Below, one piece after another: positions 20,598 through 30,158 of a stretch of 64,000 bases of DNA. The stretch covers positions 682,001 to 746,000 of the forward strand of contig NC_021313.1 of NCBI RefSeq assembly GCF_000403645.1. Reading direction: 5' to 3'. Both the position numbers and the translations under genes were made by a program. The stretch comes from Salinarchaeum sp. Harcht-Bsk1. GTDB taxonomy: Archaea > Halobacteriota > Halobacteria > Halobacteriales > Salinarchaeaceae. The notes under the pieces are model-generated. The model ran no database searches, was not told where the DNA came from, and saw only the letters and a list, made by a program, of their open reading frames with translations. The first letter of the stretch is position 1, and each line of letters opens with the position of its first letter.

Positions 20598-21656
20598 TCA
20601 CTCGCCGATTCGTTCGCGAGCGGCGGCCACGAGCAGCGGCAACGTGATCGTCGCATCGGCGTACACGGAGACGTTCCGCGCGGCAGGCTCCAGCTTTCCC
20701 CAGGACCGCGCTTCGTCCAGCGTCGCCCCCGAGAGTCCCCCGGTGTGTGGCGGATCCATCGTCAACTGGACCGCGTAATCGTACGCGTCGGGAGCGACGA
20801 GCATCGTCTGGAGCACGAAGTTCTTCGGCACGCCACCGCCGACGACGAGCGCACCAGACGAGTCGGCCTCGTGGGCGAGGTCGTTCAGCCCCGTCATGTC
20901 GCCCAGCGCGTCGAGCGTGAGCCCCGAGGTCTGTGAGTAGATCCAGGCCTGGATGCCGAGCACGGAGTCCTGCACCGCCGGACAGTAGATCGGCACGTCG
21001 TTCTCCCACGCAGCGGCGGCGATGCCAGGCCCCTCCGCTATGTCCTCCTCGTCGTTTACCTCGGCGTTGGCCCGGCCGAGTTCCGCACACAGATCCGCGA
21101 TCGACACCGACTCCTGCTGGGCCAGCGGCGGGAAGACCCGATCGCGCAGGTGGGACTCGAACAGCGCGAAGTGCTCCTGGGGCAGGTAGACGTTGTAGAT
21201 CCGATCCACGCCCTCCGCACGGAGGGTCTCGTCGTGCTCGCGCTCGGTCATGTCCGGGTGCTCCGAGCGGCCATGGTGGTGCTTTCCCCCGATGGCCTCG
21301 ATCGCGTCGTGGGTGAGGTTTGCGCCCGTGGTTACCAGCGCGTCGACGTGGCCGTCACGAATCAGGTCCGCGACGATCCGGCGCATACCAGTCGGCACCA
21401 TCGCGCCAGCGAGGCCGACGAAGTTCGTGACCTCGTCGCCGAGCATGTCGGCGTAGATATCCACGGCCTCGTGGAGCGTCGCGGCGCCGACGCCGGCGTC
21501 GCCGTACTCGTCGGCGAGTTCGCCAACGGTCATGCCCGCTCGAACCTCCGCGTGGCCGACGGGATCGTGGTGGAACTCCTCGCGTTCGGGGTCGTGGGCG
21601 TGGCCGCCGTCGTCGCCGTCGGCGTGGTCGCCCTCGTCGTGGCCGTCCTCGGTCAT
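20598..21656 (-). CDS. dys: deoxyhypusine synthase
   Basis: 352 residues. The NAD-binding fold carries GLAGAMVPTGMR and TTGANLTHD, and the catalytic lysine region DEARSWGKLEP places K321 as the residue forming the enzyme-intermediate imine. It transfers a butylamine (or, in haloarchaea, an agmatine-derived group) to the aIF5A lysine. The first 40 residues are unusually rich in His and Asp, a halophilic or metal-binding extension. The ATG with complement at 21654-21656 is chosen; the long upstream extension is the shadow of the divergent glycosyltransferase. Confidence 0.93.
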   Translation of the reverse strand: MTEDGHDEGDHADGDDGGHAHDPEREEFHHDPVGHAEVRAGMTVGELADEYGDAGVGAATLHEAVDIYADMLGDEVTNFVGLAGAMVPTGMRRIVADLIRDGHVDALVTTGANLTHDAIEAIGGKHHHGRSEHPDMTEREHDETLRAEGVDRIYNVYLPQEHFALFESHLRDRVFPPLAQQESVSIADLCAELGRANAEVNDEEDIAEGPGIAAAAWENDVPIYCPAVQDSVLGIQAWIYSQTSGLTLDALGDMTGLNDLAHEADSSGALVVGGGVPKNFVLQTMLVAPDAYDYAVQLTMDPPHTGGLSGATLDEARSWGKLEPAARNVSVYADATITLPLLVAAARERIGE

Positions 21657-21800
21657 GACCGCGGATCCGCCCGCCACCCGTTTGAACGGCGCGGTTCCGC
21701 CCAGCGTCCGACCGACGTCGGGGAGGCTCCGGTGATCGTCGATGCAACGAATCCGCAGGATCGGAGCGTTCAACTTCCGAGTGGTCGAACTGGGGAATCG

Positions 21801-22466
21801 ATGGGAGCGGCGCCGACCGTCAGCATCGTGATCCCGGCACGGAACGAGGCCGACTACCTCCCCGACTGCCTCGACAGCGTCGCCGCACTCGACACGGAGT
21901 ACGACTACGAGACGATCGTCGTGGACGGCGACAGCGACGATCGAACGCCCAAAATTGCCAGGGAGTACGACGTAAGGCTCGTCGAGGGACCGGGCGAGAG
22001 CATCGGCGGCGGCCGTGCGCTCGGGGCCGAACACGCCCACGGCCAGTGGCTCTCCTTCGTCGATGCCGACACCGTCCTCCATCCCGACTTCCTCGACGAG
22101 ATGCTCGCCTTCGTCGAGGCCGAGGATCTCGACGCCGCGACATCGCGCTGCCGGATGGACGGCCTCCGCCCGAAGCTCATGCAGGCGACCATCAACCGCG
22201 TGTTTCCCCGCCTCCGGCGGCCGATCCTTCCAGGCTTCAACTTCTTCATCGGTCGCGAAGTGTACGAGGCAGCGGGCGGCTTCCCGGAGGTTCCCAACGA
22301 GGACACCGCATTCAGCCGGCACCTCGCCAGAGAGTACGACACCGCGTATCACCCCGACGTGCTCGTCGAGACGTCCGGACGGCGGATCCACAGGTGGGGC
22401 CTGACGGGGACGCTCGTCCACTACCTCCGGCTTGACGTCGGTCGTCTCATGGCGGAGTTCCGCTGA
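21801..22466 (+). CDS. glycosyltransferase family 2
   Basis: 221 residues, GT-A fold: SIVIPARNEADYLPDCLDS at the N-terminus, VVDGDSDDRT, and a metal-binding VDADTV. Near its C-terminus NEDTAFSRHL supplies the acceptor-side acid. It probably transfers sugar from a nucleotide sugar to a lipid or glycan. It is divergent from dys; no glycosylation cluster is nearby. Confidence 0.87.
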   Translation: MGAAPTVSIVIPARNEADYLPDCLDSVAALDTEYDYETIVVDGDSDDRTPKIAREYDVRLVEGPGESIGGGRALGAEHAHGQWLSFVDADTVLHPDFLDEMLAFVEAEDLDAATSRCRMDGLRPKLMQATINRVFPRLRRPILPGFNFFIGREVYEAAGGFPEVPNEDTAFSRHLAREYDTAYHPDVLVETSGRRIHRWGLTGTLVHYLRLDVGRLMAEFR

Positions 22467-22661
22467 GCAGGGAATCGCACCGAGGTCGCTCCACAGCTTT
22501 ACGTCGGATAGCGCGGCGATCGCCCCCATGCGCTGACGACCAGTGCGGCGCGGCCGAGGCGAGAGTGTGGCACACCGCGTCGCGAACGAAAGAATCGATG
22601 CAGCGTCGCCACCTGCTCGCCCATCGGATCGACGGCGCCAACCGCGCGAGGTCCGCGCCGC

Positions 22662-23429
22662 TCAGAGCCCCGTCGGATGCTCAATGTAGGTCGTTGCGAG
22701 ACCCCACTCCTCGGCGAGCGACCGGAGTGCCCGGACGCCACCGGTCTCCGTCGCGTAGTGGCCCGCGAGAATCACGTTCACGCCGGCCTCCCGTGCCTCG
22801 TGGTAGACCTTCTGTTTGCCTTCGCCCGTGAGCAGCACGTCGACGTCTTCGGCCGCGGCTTCGTCCAGCCAGTCCGAGCCGCTGCCGGTCACGATCGCGA
22901 CGTCCGAGACCGTTCCGGGACCGTGATCGAGCACCTGCACCGAGCCGTCGCCGGTCGGGAGGTCCTCGTACAGCGTCGCCGAGAGGTCGTCCAGCGCCGT
23001 CGGCTCGGGCAACACCCCTTGCTGGCCGACGTACTCAGGCCCCAGTTCGCCGAACGGAGCGCGGTTACCCAGATCAAGCAGGTCCGCGAGTCGCGCTCCG
23101 TTCCCGAGGTCCGGGTGGCCGTCCAGCGGGAGGTGAGAGACGTACAGCCCCACGTCGTTCCGGAGCAACGGGGCGATCCGATCGTGTGCCGTGCCGGTCA
23201 CGCGCTCGATCGACCCCCAGACGATGCCGTGGTGGGTGACCAGGAGGTCCGCGTCACGTTCGATCGCAGCCTCGATGGTCGCCACCGCCGCGTCGACGGC
23301 GAAGGCCACCCGCTCGACCTCGCCTTCGGCGGAGCCGACCTGGAGGCCGTTGGGACTGGCATCCACGTCGGCGTAGTCCTCGGTCCGGAGCCGCTCGTCG
23401 AGTCGCGAGACGAACTCGGAGCGTTGCAT
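22662..23429 (-). CDS. NIF3-like dinuclear metal-centre protein
   Basis: 255 residues of the NIF3/DUF34 family with the metal-binding stretches LLVTHHGIVWGS and ILAGHYATETGGVRAL and the SHLPLDGHPDLGNG motif. Members are hexameric and bind two metal ions; some are annotated as GTP cyclohydrolase I type 2, but the reaction is not settled. It lies 3' of the agmatinase gene on the same strand, 84 nt away. Confidence 0.9.
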   Translation of the reverse strand: MQRSEFVSRLDERLRTEDYADVDASPNGLQVGSAEGEVERVAFAVDAAVATIEAAIERDADLLVTHHGIVWGSIERVTGTAHDRIAPLLRNDVGLYVSHLPLDGHPDLGNGARLADLLDLGNRAPFGELGPEYVGQQGVLPEPTALDDLSATLYEDLPTGDGSVQVLDHGPGTVSDVAIVTGSGSDWLDEAAAEDVDVLLTGEGKQKVYHEAREAGVNVILAGHYATETGGVRALRSLAEEWGLATTYIEHPTGL

Positions 23430-23513
23430 GACTGGGACTTCGCAGGACTGTGGAAAGGCAGTTGCGGTCGGGAGAGTGGTGACGCTGGCGCTCGATAGCT
23501 GTCCCCGACGCGT

Positions 23514-24335
23514 TCAGGGATCGTCCATCGCCGCGTGCGCGAAGACGAACGCCCGCAGAAGCTTCGCGGCGACCGAGGCCGCCTGTCCGTCGTCGCGATC
23601 GTTCACCTCGACGACGTCGAAGCCCTCGGCCAGTGGGGCGATCGCACGGACCACGTCGTGGACAGTCGCGGAGTCGAGGCCGAACGGCTCCGGAGTGCCG
23701 GTGCCCGGCGCGAACGCCAGATCCAGCACATCGACGTCGACGGTCAGGTAGACCGATCGGTCGTCGGATCCGAACGCGGCCGGAGGCGACCAGTCCGCGA
23801 CGTCGGCAGGTTCGACCACCGTCACGTCGTCCCTCGCGGCGCGCTCCCACTCGGCCTCGCTGCCGGCCCTCGCACCGAGCACGAACACCTCCTCGGCGGT
23901 CTCGAGTGCTCGCCGCATGGCACAGGCGTGACTCAGTTCGTCGCCGTCGTAGGACTCCCGGAGGTCGAGGTGGGCGTCGAGGCTCACGACGACGTCTGGC
24001 TCGACGGCGCGGACGACAGCGACCGTCACCGCGTGCTCGCCGCCGATCGTGAGCGGGACGGTGCCCTCGTCGTGAAACGCGGCGAGTTCGCCCTCGAGAA
24101 AGTCGAGGTACTCCGCCGAATTCGGCCAGGCACGCACGTCGCCGTGGTCGTGGACGCCGAGGTCGGAGAAGTGCTGGTCGGTGTGGTGGTCGTAGTCCTC
24201 GAACGGACGAGCGAACTGCCGGACGCGATCCGGCCCAAAGCGGGTGCCCGGCTGGAAAGAGGTGGAAGCGTCGAGTGGCGCGCCGACGACCGCGAACCCC
24301 GCCTCCGCGCGGTCGGCGGTCGCGCCAGGAAACAT
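23514..24335 (-). CDS. speB: agmatinase/ureohydrolase family enzyme
   Basis: 273 residues. The binuclear Mn site is shown by GGEHAVT, SLDAHLDLRES and TVDVDVLDLAFAPGTGTPEP. It starts 3 nt after the aIF5A stop, so the two genes are cotranscribed. In haloarchaea a SpeB-like protein beside aIF5A and deoxyhypusine synthase has been linked to an agmatine-based hypusination route, so the substrate may be agmatine or an agmatine-modified aIF5A rather than free agmatine for polyamine synthesis. That choice is an inference. Confidence 0.9.
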   Translation of the reverse strand: MFPGATADRAEAGFAVVGAPLDASTSFQPGTRFGPDRVRQFARPFEDYDHHTDQHFSDLGVHDHGDVRAWPNSAEYLDFLEGELAAFHDEGTVPLTIGGEHAVTVAVVRAVEPDVVVSLDAHLDLRESYDGDELSHACAMRRALETAEEVFVLGARAGSEAEWERAARDDVTVVEPADVADWSPPAAFGSDDRSVYLTVDVDVLDLAFAPGTGTPEPFGLDSATVHDVVRAIAPLAEGFDVVEVNDRDDGQAASVAAKLLRAFVFAHAAMDDP

Positions 24336-24338
24336 TCG

Positions 24339-24722
24339 TTACGTCTGGACGATCTTGCGCTGCTCGTCCATCTCGAGGTACTCGATCTGCTGGTCCGGCG
24401 AGAGTTCGTCGTCACCGGGAACGCGGATCGTGATCGTCTCGTAGGTCTCCAGATCCATGACCTGGGCGACGTCCTCGCTCTCGACGCTGACGACCTGGCC
24501 CTGTTTGCGCTCGATGATGGGTACCCACACCTTCGCGTCGACGGGCTGGGAGAGCGATCGCTTCTGGCCGTCGAAGACGCCGACGCCCTCGATACGGGCC
24601 TTGGCGCTCCCGTGCTTGCCCGGCTTCGCGGTGCTGTAGGAGTTGATCTTGCAGGCGGCGTCGTCGATCATGACGTAGTTGCCCTCCTGCAGATCCCGCA
24701 CTTCCTTCTGCTCTCTTGCCAT
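24339..24722 (-). CDS. eif5A: translation initiation factor aIF5A
   Basis: 127 residues. The modified loop reads [15 protein letters not shown], with K36 as the hypusine or deoxyhypusine site. The C-terminal OB-fold follows ([18 protein letters not shown]). It relieves ribosome stalling at difficult peptide bonds. It heads the aIF5A-speB operon, and dys lies 2.7 kb downstream, so substrate, proposed helper and modifying enzyme lie together. Confidence 0.96.
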   Translation of the reverse strand: MAREQKEVRDLQEGNYVMIDDAACKINSYSTAKPGKHGSAKARIEGVGVFDGQKRSLSQPVDAKVWVPIIERKQGQVVSVESEDVAQVMDLETYETITIRVPGDDELSPDQQIEYLEMDEQRKIVQT

Positions 24723-24926
24723 GCGCCGGCGTTGCCACCGGACTGTGATAAACGGTTTGGAATCCCGGTCTGGCGGCCGGACGCGGAGGATCCGGCCGGT
24801 CGTCGGCGGAGGCTCGTCCCAATACAGGCGCGCTATCGAGGGGCAACCGAAAAACAGGCCAGGAGCACGAGGAAGCGCCGACCCGACGACGTCGCTCGGT
24901 CACGCGACGAGCACAGCCGGGGGCGA

Positions 24927-24933
24927 TTTATTA
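24927..24933 (+). promoter_or_regulatory. TATA box of the TauE/SafE gene (leaderless)
   Basis: TTTATTA centred 27 nt before GTG 24957. This fixes the start in a very long open frame that otherwise extends back over speB and eif5A. Confidence 0.65.
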
Positions 24934-24956
24934 CACGAACGACGAATCGGTCGCAC

Positions 24957-25727
24957 GTGCTCTCGCCGACCGTCGTCGCCGTCCTCGTGGTCGTGGCGCT
25001 ACTCGCCGGTGCGCTGACGGGCATCGCCGGCTTCGGATTTGCGCTCCTGGGAACCGCCGTCGCTGCGACCCTCATCGACCCGGCACAGGCCGTCGTGTTG
25101 CTAGTCCTGCCGATTCTGGGCGTCAACCTCAGTCTGATCACGGAACTGGGCCCCGAGGACGCCCGGGAGTGCGTCGCCCGGTTCTGGCCGTTTCTCGGCG
25201 CGGCGTTGCTAGGTACCACCCTCGGGATGGTCGCACTGGATCTGATTCCCCGCTCCCCTTTGCTCCTCGGCCTGGGCGTGCTGACGCTCGGGTTCGTCGC
25301 GAATCGCCTCGGCTTGCTGCCGGGCGTCGAGACCGCGGCGGACCGCTGCTTCGCGGAGACGACGCCCGCGATGGTCGGCCTCGGGGCGGGGTCCGGGCTC
25401 CTCTTCGGTGCGACGAACGTCGGGGTCCAGTTCGTCGCATACGTCCGGAGCTGCGACCTTCGCCAGCAGGTCTTCGTCGGCGTACTCGCGATGTTGTTTC
25501 TGGGGATCAACGGCCTTCGCGTCGCGAGTGCCGCCGCGCTGGGGCTCTATCCGTCGGTGGGCTTCGTGGCCGTCTCCGCCGGACTGGCGATTCCCGCGGT
25601 CGCTGGCTCGCTGGTGGGCAGTCGGATTCGACCCCGTATCTCACAGCGACTGATCCAGCGGATCGTGCTCGGGCTGTTACTGGTCGTCGGCGTCAGGCTT
25701 GTCGCGAGCGGTGCCGGGATTCCGTAG
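24957..25727 (+). CDS. TauE/SafE family permease
   Basis: 256 residues, about eight helices, with the paired family repeats (LAGALTGIAGFGFALLG and GLGAGSGLLFGATNVGVQF). Family members export sulfite, sulfoacetate or related anions. GTG start chosen from the TATA box at 24927. Divergent from eif5A and convergent with the UbiB gene. Confidence 0.88.
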   Translation: MLSPTVVAVLVVVALLAGALTGIAGFGFALLGTAVAATLIDPAQAVVLLVLPILGVNLSLITELGPEDARECVARFWPFLGAALLGTTLGMVALDLIPRSPLLLGLGVLTLGFVANRLGLLPGVETAADRCFAETTPAMVGLGAGSGLLFGATNVGVQFVAYVRSCDLRQQVFVGVLAMLFLGINGLRVASAAALGLYPSVGFVAVSAGLAIPAVAGSLVGSRIRPRISQRLIQRIVLGLLLVVGVRLVASGAGIP

Positions 25728-25801
25728 CCGTCCCAGAGGCCAGGCTGGCTGGGTCGAACCGGTGACGCGACCGCACGCGCTTCGTCCACAGCCGGGGTCG
25801 G

Positions 25802-27472
25802 TCACTCCTCGTCCGGTCCGCGCCGGGCCCGAAGATTCTGCCGGGTGAACTGCGGCTGGGCGCGGATCCCTCGGCGCCGGCGGAACGATCGATAGAGGAC
25901 GAGCAAGAGGAAGACGGTGGCGCCGGCCGCGACCGCGGTCGCCTCGATCGACGCTGCGACGTAGAGGATCGTCGTCGCGACGACGCCGGCAGCGGCGAGC
26001 ATCCCGACGAGCAACCGCTTCGCGAGCAGCCCGAGGAGTTCGTTCGAGTCCTGAATCTCGGCCTTGACCCGGACGTTCTCGCGCTCGACGCGGTCCAGCG
26101 CGCTCTCGAGTTTGGGCGGGATTCGGACGGCCGCTGCGCCGGATCGCTGGAGCTGATCGCCGGTATCCTCGATCACGTTGCGGATCGTCTCCTCCCGATA
26201 GCCCTCCTCCGTGAGATACTCCGTCGCCGTCGCGATGAAGTCGAAGTTCGGGTCGAGCGTGACGCAGACGCCCTCGACGACGGTCGCGACCCGGAGGACC
26301 AAGGCCAGATCCTTCGGCAGCCGAAAGGGGAACTCGTAAATCGAGTCCTCGATCTGGCCGACGATCTGCTGGATGCGGTACTGCTCGATGTCCTCGCCGC
26401 GGGCGTCCTGGATGGCGAGTTCCATCACCTCGGCCATCACGGCGCGGTCGGCCTGCGGCGAGAGCGTCCCGATCTCGATCAGCGCGTCGAGGATACCGTC
26501 GATGTCCTGCTCGGCGACGGCGACGTAGAACTCGACGATCTTGTCCTGGACGAACTCGTCGACCCGGCCGGACATGCCGAAGTCGTAGAAGACGATCGTA
26601 CCGTCGTCCTGCACCGCGAGGTTCCCAGGGTGGGGATCGGCGTGGAACACGCCGTGCTCGACGATCATCTCGAGGTAGGCTCGCTGGAGTGTCTCCGCGA
26701 CCTCGGTGCGGTCGATCCCGTGCCGGTCGAGGTCGTCGATCCGATCGACCTTCGTGCCGCCGAGGTACTCCATCGTCAGCACGCGCTCGCTGGAGTGGGA
26801 GTCGATCGTGTCCGGAATCGCGATCTTCGGCTCGTCGGCGAAGTTCGCGCGGATCTCGTCGAGCATCCGCCGCTCGCGCTCGTAGTCCATCTCCTCGCGG
26901 ATCGTCTTGTCGAACTCGTCGGCGAGGTTCCGCAGAGAGAAGGCCCGCGCCTCGTCGACGACGAGCAGGAGGACCGGGAGCGACCACCGGATCACCCGGA
27001 GGTCCGCGGCGACGAGCGACTCGACGCCGGGCCGGCGGACCTTCACCGCGACGTCCTGGTCGTCGATCCGGGCGCGGTAGACCTGTCCGAGACTGGCCCC
27101 GCTGATCGCCTCGGTGTCGAACTCGTGGAAGCGCAGCTCCGTCGGCCCGAGTTCGGCTTCGAGCACTCGCTTCGCGTCCTCCCACTCGGCGGGCGGCACG
27201 TCGTCCTGCAGGCTCGAGAGGACGGAAACGTACTCCGGGGGAAGCACGTCCGGCCGCGTCGAGAGCAACTGGCCGAGTTTGATGAACGTCGGCCCCAGCG
27301 TGAGCAGGGTGTCCAGTAACTCCTCGGCGCGGCGGGTCCGTTCCTCGGAGGAGACCGCCCGCCGGCCGCCGAAGAGCAAGAATCGGCGGCGGTCCCGCCA
27401 CCACGCGAGGATGAGCGGGAGAAACTGCCGGAGGACGCGAAGGAACCGCCAGTACGGCCGGAGGAAGGGCAC
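25802..27472 (-). CDS. ABC1/UbiB (AarF) atypical kinase
   Basis: 556 residues. KxGQ motif in FIKLGQLLSTRPD, kinase lysine in DVAVKVRRPGV, catalytic region HADPHPGNL, metal Asp in YDFGMSG, and two C-terminal membrane helices. UbiB-type ATPases support quinone (here probably menaquinone) or isoprenoid-lipid handling at the membrane. The GTG start lies 2 nt after the hsp20 stop, so the two form an operon. Confidence 0.92.
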   Translation of the reverse strand: MPFLRPYWRFLRVLRQFLPLILAWWRDRRRFLLFGGRRAVSSEERTRRAEELLDTLLTLGPTFIKLGQLLSTRPDVLPPEYVSVLSSLQDDVPPAEWEDAKRVLEAELGPTELRFHEFDTEAISGASLGQVYRARIDDQDVAVKVRRPGVESLVAADLRVIRWSLPVLLLVVDEARAFSLRNLADEFDKTIREEMDYERERRMLDEIRANFADEPKIAIPDTIDSHSSERVLTMEYLGGTKVDRIDDLDRHGIDRTEVAETLQRAYLEMIVEHGVFHADPHPGNLAVQDDGTIVFYDFGMSGRVDEFVQDKIVEFYVAVAEQDIDGILDALIEIGTLSPQADRAVMAEVMELAIQDARGEDIEQYRIQQIVGQIEDSIYEFPFRLPKDLALVLRVATVVEGVCVTLDPNFDFIATATEYLTEEGYREETIRNVIEDTGDQLQRSGAAAVRIPPKLESALDRVERENVRVKAEIQDSNELLGLLAKRLLVGMLAAAGVVATTILYVAASIEATAVAAGATVFLLLVLYRSFRRRRGIRAQPQFTRQNLRARRGPDEE

Positions 27473-27474
27473 GC

Positions 27475-27831
27475 TTAGGCGTCCCCGACCTCGATCTCGG
27501 TGACCTCCGCCTCGGGCTCCCTGGGGATCGTCACTTCGAGCACGCCCTGCTCGATCGTCGCCGTCGCGTCCTCGGCGACGGCGTCCGGCGGGAGCGGGAG
27601 GTCGACGTCGAGGAACGCATCACGATGCTCCTCGACGAACCGATAGCCAGCGACGTCGGGTTTGTCGCGGTGGGCCTCGACGTGGAGCCGACCCGTGGCG
27701 ACCGTCACGTCGAGCGTGTCCTCGGTGACGCCGGGAAGATCGAGGACCAGGAGGTAGGCGTCGTCGCTCTCCAGCAAGTCGGCGAACACGGCATCGGGGA
27801 GCGACCGGAGGGCGCTGGTGATACCGGACAT
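27475..27831 (-). CDS. Hsp20/alpha-crystallin family protein
   Basis: 118 residues. The central beta-sandwich (LLVLDLPGVTEDTLDVTV, then FLDVDLPLPPDAV) and the end motif GVLEVTIPR mark a small heat-shock chaperone; haloarchaeal members include GvpH-like proteins. No gas vesicle genes are present, so a general chaperone is the better call. First gene of an operon with the UbiB-type kinase. Confidence 0.87.
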   Translation of the reverse strand: MSGITSALRSLPDAVFADLLESDDAYLLVLDLPGVTEDTLDVTVATGRLHVEAHRDKPDVAGYRFVEEHRDAFLDVDLPLPPDAVAEDATATIEQGVLEVTIPREPEAEVTEIEVGDA

Positions 27832-27940
27832 ACACCTCCGTTGGGGCGGGGGATCGAAAAATGCGGTGATACCGGGTCCGAATTCGCGGTCGCGTGACTT
27901 TCAGAAGTGCGTTCGCGACGCTACTATGACCGCAAACGGC

Positions 27941-28003
27941 TTGGAAGCCCCCTTCCAGTCCCACCCGAGGGTGAACTGTGCAGGCTCACGAAACCGAGTG
28001 GAT
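27941..28003 (+). repeat. dispersed intergenic element, collapsed copy E
   Basis: TTGGAAGCCCCCTTCCAG directly joins the left end to the right arm TCCCACCCGAG, so the roughly 90-nt internal module of copies A, C and D is absent. The junction forms a hairpin (TGGAAG, CCCC, CTTCCA). It lies in the 389-nt divergent spacer 27832-28220 between hsp20 and pccB, where I see no gene. Confidence 0.7.
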
Positions 28004-28220
28004 ATCGAAGGTCGCGAACTCTCGGCGGACGGTGAAGCGGACCGTCGCCGCCCGGTGGACAGTCGAATCGGAGCGACGCGAGGAAGTAGTCGGTAGGTAC
28101 TGAAGGGCGGACGTCGGTCGCTCGGTAATCGGGGCACAGGCCCGTGGTACTGGGGTTCGGAACGCTTTTCCGGTCGGTCGCCGTCGGTCACCATCAAATG
28201 ATCGCGGGAGGGTTCGCGCC

Positions 28221-29771
28221 GTGACGATGGAAGACCGGCTCGACGAGCTCGAGGAGCTGCAAGCGGAGGCCGAACTCGGTGGCGGGGAGGGCCGCATCGA
28301 GTCCCAGCACGACAAGGGCAAGAAGACCGCCCGCGAGCGGATCGAGTACTTCCTCGACGACGGCACGTTCAACGAGTTCGACCAGCTTCGAACCCACAAC
28401 ACCCACAACTTCGGGATGGAGGAGCGCCAGCTCCTGACCGACGGCGTGGTGACGGGCTACGGCGAGGTCGACGGCCGGACCGTCTTCGTGTTCGCCCACG
28501 ACTTCACCGTCTTCGGTGGCTCGCTCGGCGAAGTGTTCGCCGAGAAGATCACGAAGGTCATGGACAAGGCGATGGAGGTCGGCGCACCGCTCGTCGGCCT
28601 CAACGACTCCGCCGGCGCGCGGATCCAGGAGGGCGTCGACGCGCTCGCCGGGTTCGCGGAGATCTTCCGGCGCAACCAGGAGGCCAGCGGCGTCATCCCC
28701 CAGATCTCCTCCATCATGGGTCCCTGTGCCGGCGGCGCGGTCTACTCCCCGTCGATGACGGACTTCATCTTCATGGTGAACGACACCAGCCACATGTACA
28801 TCACCGGGCCCTCCGTCATCGAGACCGTCACTGGCGAGGAGGTGACCCACGAGGAACTCGGCGGCGCGAGCACCCACAGCTCGAAGACCGGCGTCGCACA
28901 CTTCGCGGCATCGGACGAGGAGCAGGCCCTCGACGACATCCGCCGGCTCCTGTCGTACCTTCCCCAGAACAACGTCGAGGATCCGCCACGCGTCGAGCCC
29001 TGGGACGAACCCGATCGCCAGGACGCGGAGCTCCGCGAGATCGTCCCGCCGAGTCCGCAGAAGCCCTACGACATGACGAACGTCCTGGATTCCGTACTCG
29101 ACGAGGGGTCCTTCATGGAGGTCGGCGAACGCTTCGCCGCAGAGATCGTCACCGGCTTCGGCCGGCTCGACGGCCGCTCGGTCGGCGTCGTCGCCAACCA
29201 ACCCCGCGTCAACGCCGGGACGCTCACGGTCGACTCGTCGATGAAGGCCTCCCGCTTCGTCCGCTTCTGTGACGCGTTCAACGTGCCGATCCTCACCTTC
29301 GTCGACGTGCCCGGCTACATGCCCGGCACGGACCAGGAGCACCGCGGCATCATCCGCCACGGAGCGAAGCTCCTCTACGCCTACTCCGAAGCGACGGTCC
29401 CACTCCTGACCGTCATCACGCGCAAGGCCTACGGCGGCGCCTACTGCGTGATGTCGTCCAAGCACCTCGGCGCGGACGTCAACTACGCCTGGCCGACCGC
29501 CGAGATCGCGGTGATGGGGCCACAGGGTGCGGTGAACGTCCTCTACAGCGACGAACTCGAAGCCGCCGACGACCCCGACGAACTCCGCGAAGAGCTGATC
29601 GCCGAGTACCGCGAGCAGTTCGCGAACCCTTACACCGCAGCGGACAAGGGCTACCTCGACGACGTCATCGATCCGATCGAGACCCGCCCCCGGCTGATCG
29701 ACGACCTCGAGATGCTCCAGTCCAAGCGCGAGGCGAACCCCGACAAGAAACACGGCAACATCCCACTGTAA
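28221..29771 (+). CDS. pccB: acyl-CoA carboxylase carboxyltransferase (beta) subunit
   Basis: 516 residues with two crotonase-like halves: [17 protein letters not shown] and [15 protein letters not shown] in the first, [15 protein letters not shown] and [15 protein letters not shown] in the second. It transfers a carboxyl group from biotin to propionyl-CoA (or acetyl-CoA). GTG at 28221; an ATG two codons later is possible. Its stop overlaps the start of a small partner gene. The biotin carboxylase (alpha) subunit is not in this window. Confidence 0.94.
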   Translation: MTMEDRLDELEELQAEAELGGGEGRIESQHDKGKKTARERIEYFLDDGTFNEFDQLRTHNTHNFGMEERQLLTDGVVTGYGEVDGRTVFVFAHDFTVFGGSLGEVFAEKITKVMDKAMEVGAPLVGLNDSAGARIQEGVDALAGFAEIFRRNQEASGVIPQISSIMGPCAGGAVYSPSMTDFIFMVNDTSHMYITGPSVIETVTGEEVTHEELGGASTHSSKTGVAHFAASDEEQALDDIRRLLSYLPQNNVEDPPRVEPWDEPDRQDAELREIVPPSPQKPYDMTNVLDSVLDEGSFMEVGERFAAEIVTGFGRLDGRSVGVVANQPRVNAGTLTVDSSMKASRFVRFCDAFNVPILTFVDVPGYMPGTDQEHRGIIRHGAKLLYAYSEATVPLLTVITRKAYGGAYCVMSSKHLGADVNYAWPTAEIAVMGPQGAVNVLYSDELEAADDPDELREELIAEYREQFANPYTAADKGYLDDVIDPIETRPRLIDDLEMLQSKREANPDKKHGNIPL

Positions 29772-30118
29772 TGGCCGATCCAACGCCCGTCGATCCGGCA
29801 GACGCCTACGACGACGTCGAGCCGACGGCCCGCGACGCCGACGGCGAGGTCCCCGACCTCCCTCGCGACCTCTCGATCCAGATTCCACCCTCCGCGACGA
29901 CCGAGGAGGCAGCTGCGATCGTGGCCGCCGTCGGCGCACACATCCGGGATCGCGAGGCTGCTGCGGCCGCGGCGGCCGCCGGTGGCGAGCCGTCGTGGGA
30001 GGGCGAGCGCTTCACCTTCGCCGGCCGCATCGAACAGTTGCAGGGTCGCTCCGTTCGCGTGCCGGCAGACGCTCCGCGAGACGCGTGGACGGCGTCGGGA
30101 CGGACGGATCGGTTCTGA
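29771..30118 (+). CDS. acc operon small protein, epsilon/PccX-like
   Basis: 115 residues. The core ([20 protein letters not shown]), then a Trp near SWEGE and a C-terminal W...GRTDRF, recalls the acyl-CoA carboxylase epsilon subunit and the PccX protein of haloarchaeal propionyl-CoA carboxylase. An Ala run (AAAAAAAAGG) separates the halves. The start overlaps the pccB stop by one base (TAATG), implying coupled translation. It is likely a small structural subunit of the carboxylase; this is inference. Confidence 0.75.
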   Translation: MADPTPVDPADAYDDVEPTARDADGEVPDLPRDLSIQIPPSATTEEAAAIVAAVGAHIRDREAAAAAAAAGGEPSWEGERFTFAGRIEQLQGRSVRVPADAPRDAWTASGRTDRF

Positions 30119-30158
30119 CTGGAGGGCTATCCGTCGCGGACGCTGTAGCAATCGTGCG

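Noticed and set aside
22467-22661. Minus-strand short frames rich in Arg/Ser
   Set aside because: Composition is opposite to that of haloarchaeal proteins; considered shadows.
28198-28224. Eight-codon ORF overlapping the pccB GTG start
   Set aside because: Too short for any statistical support and no other sign of function.
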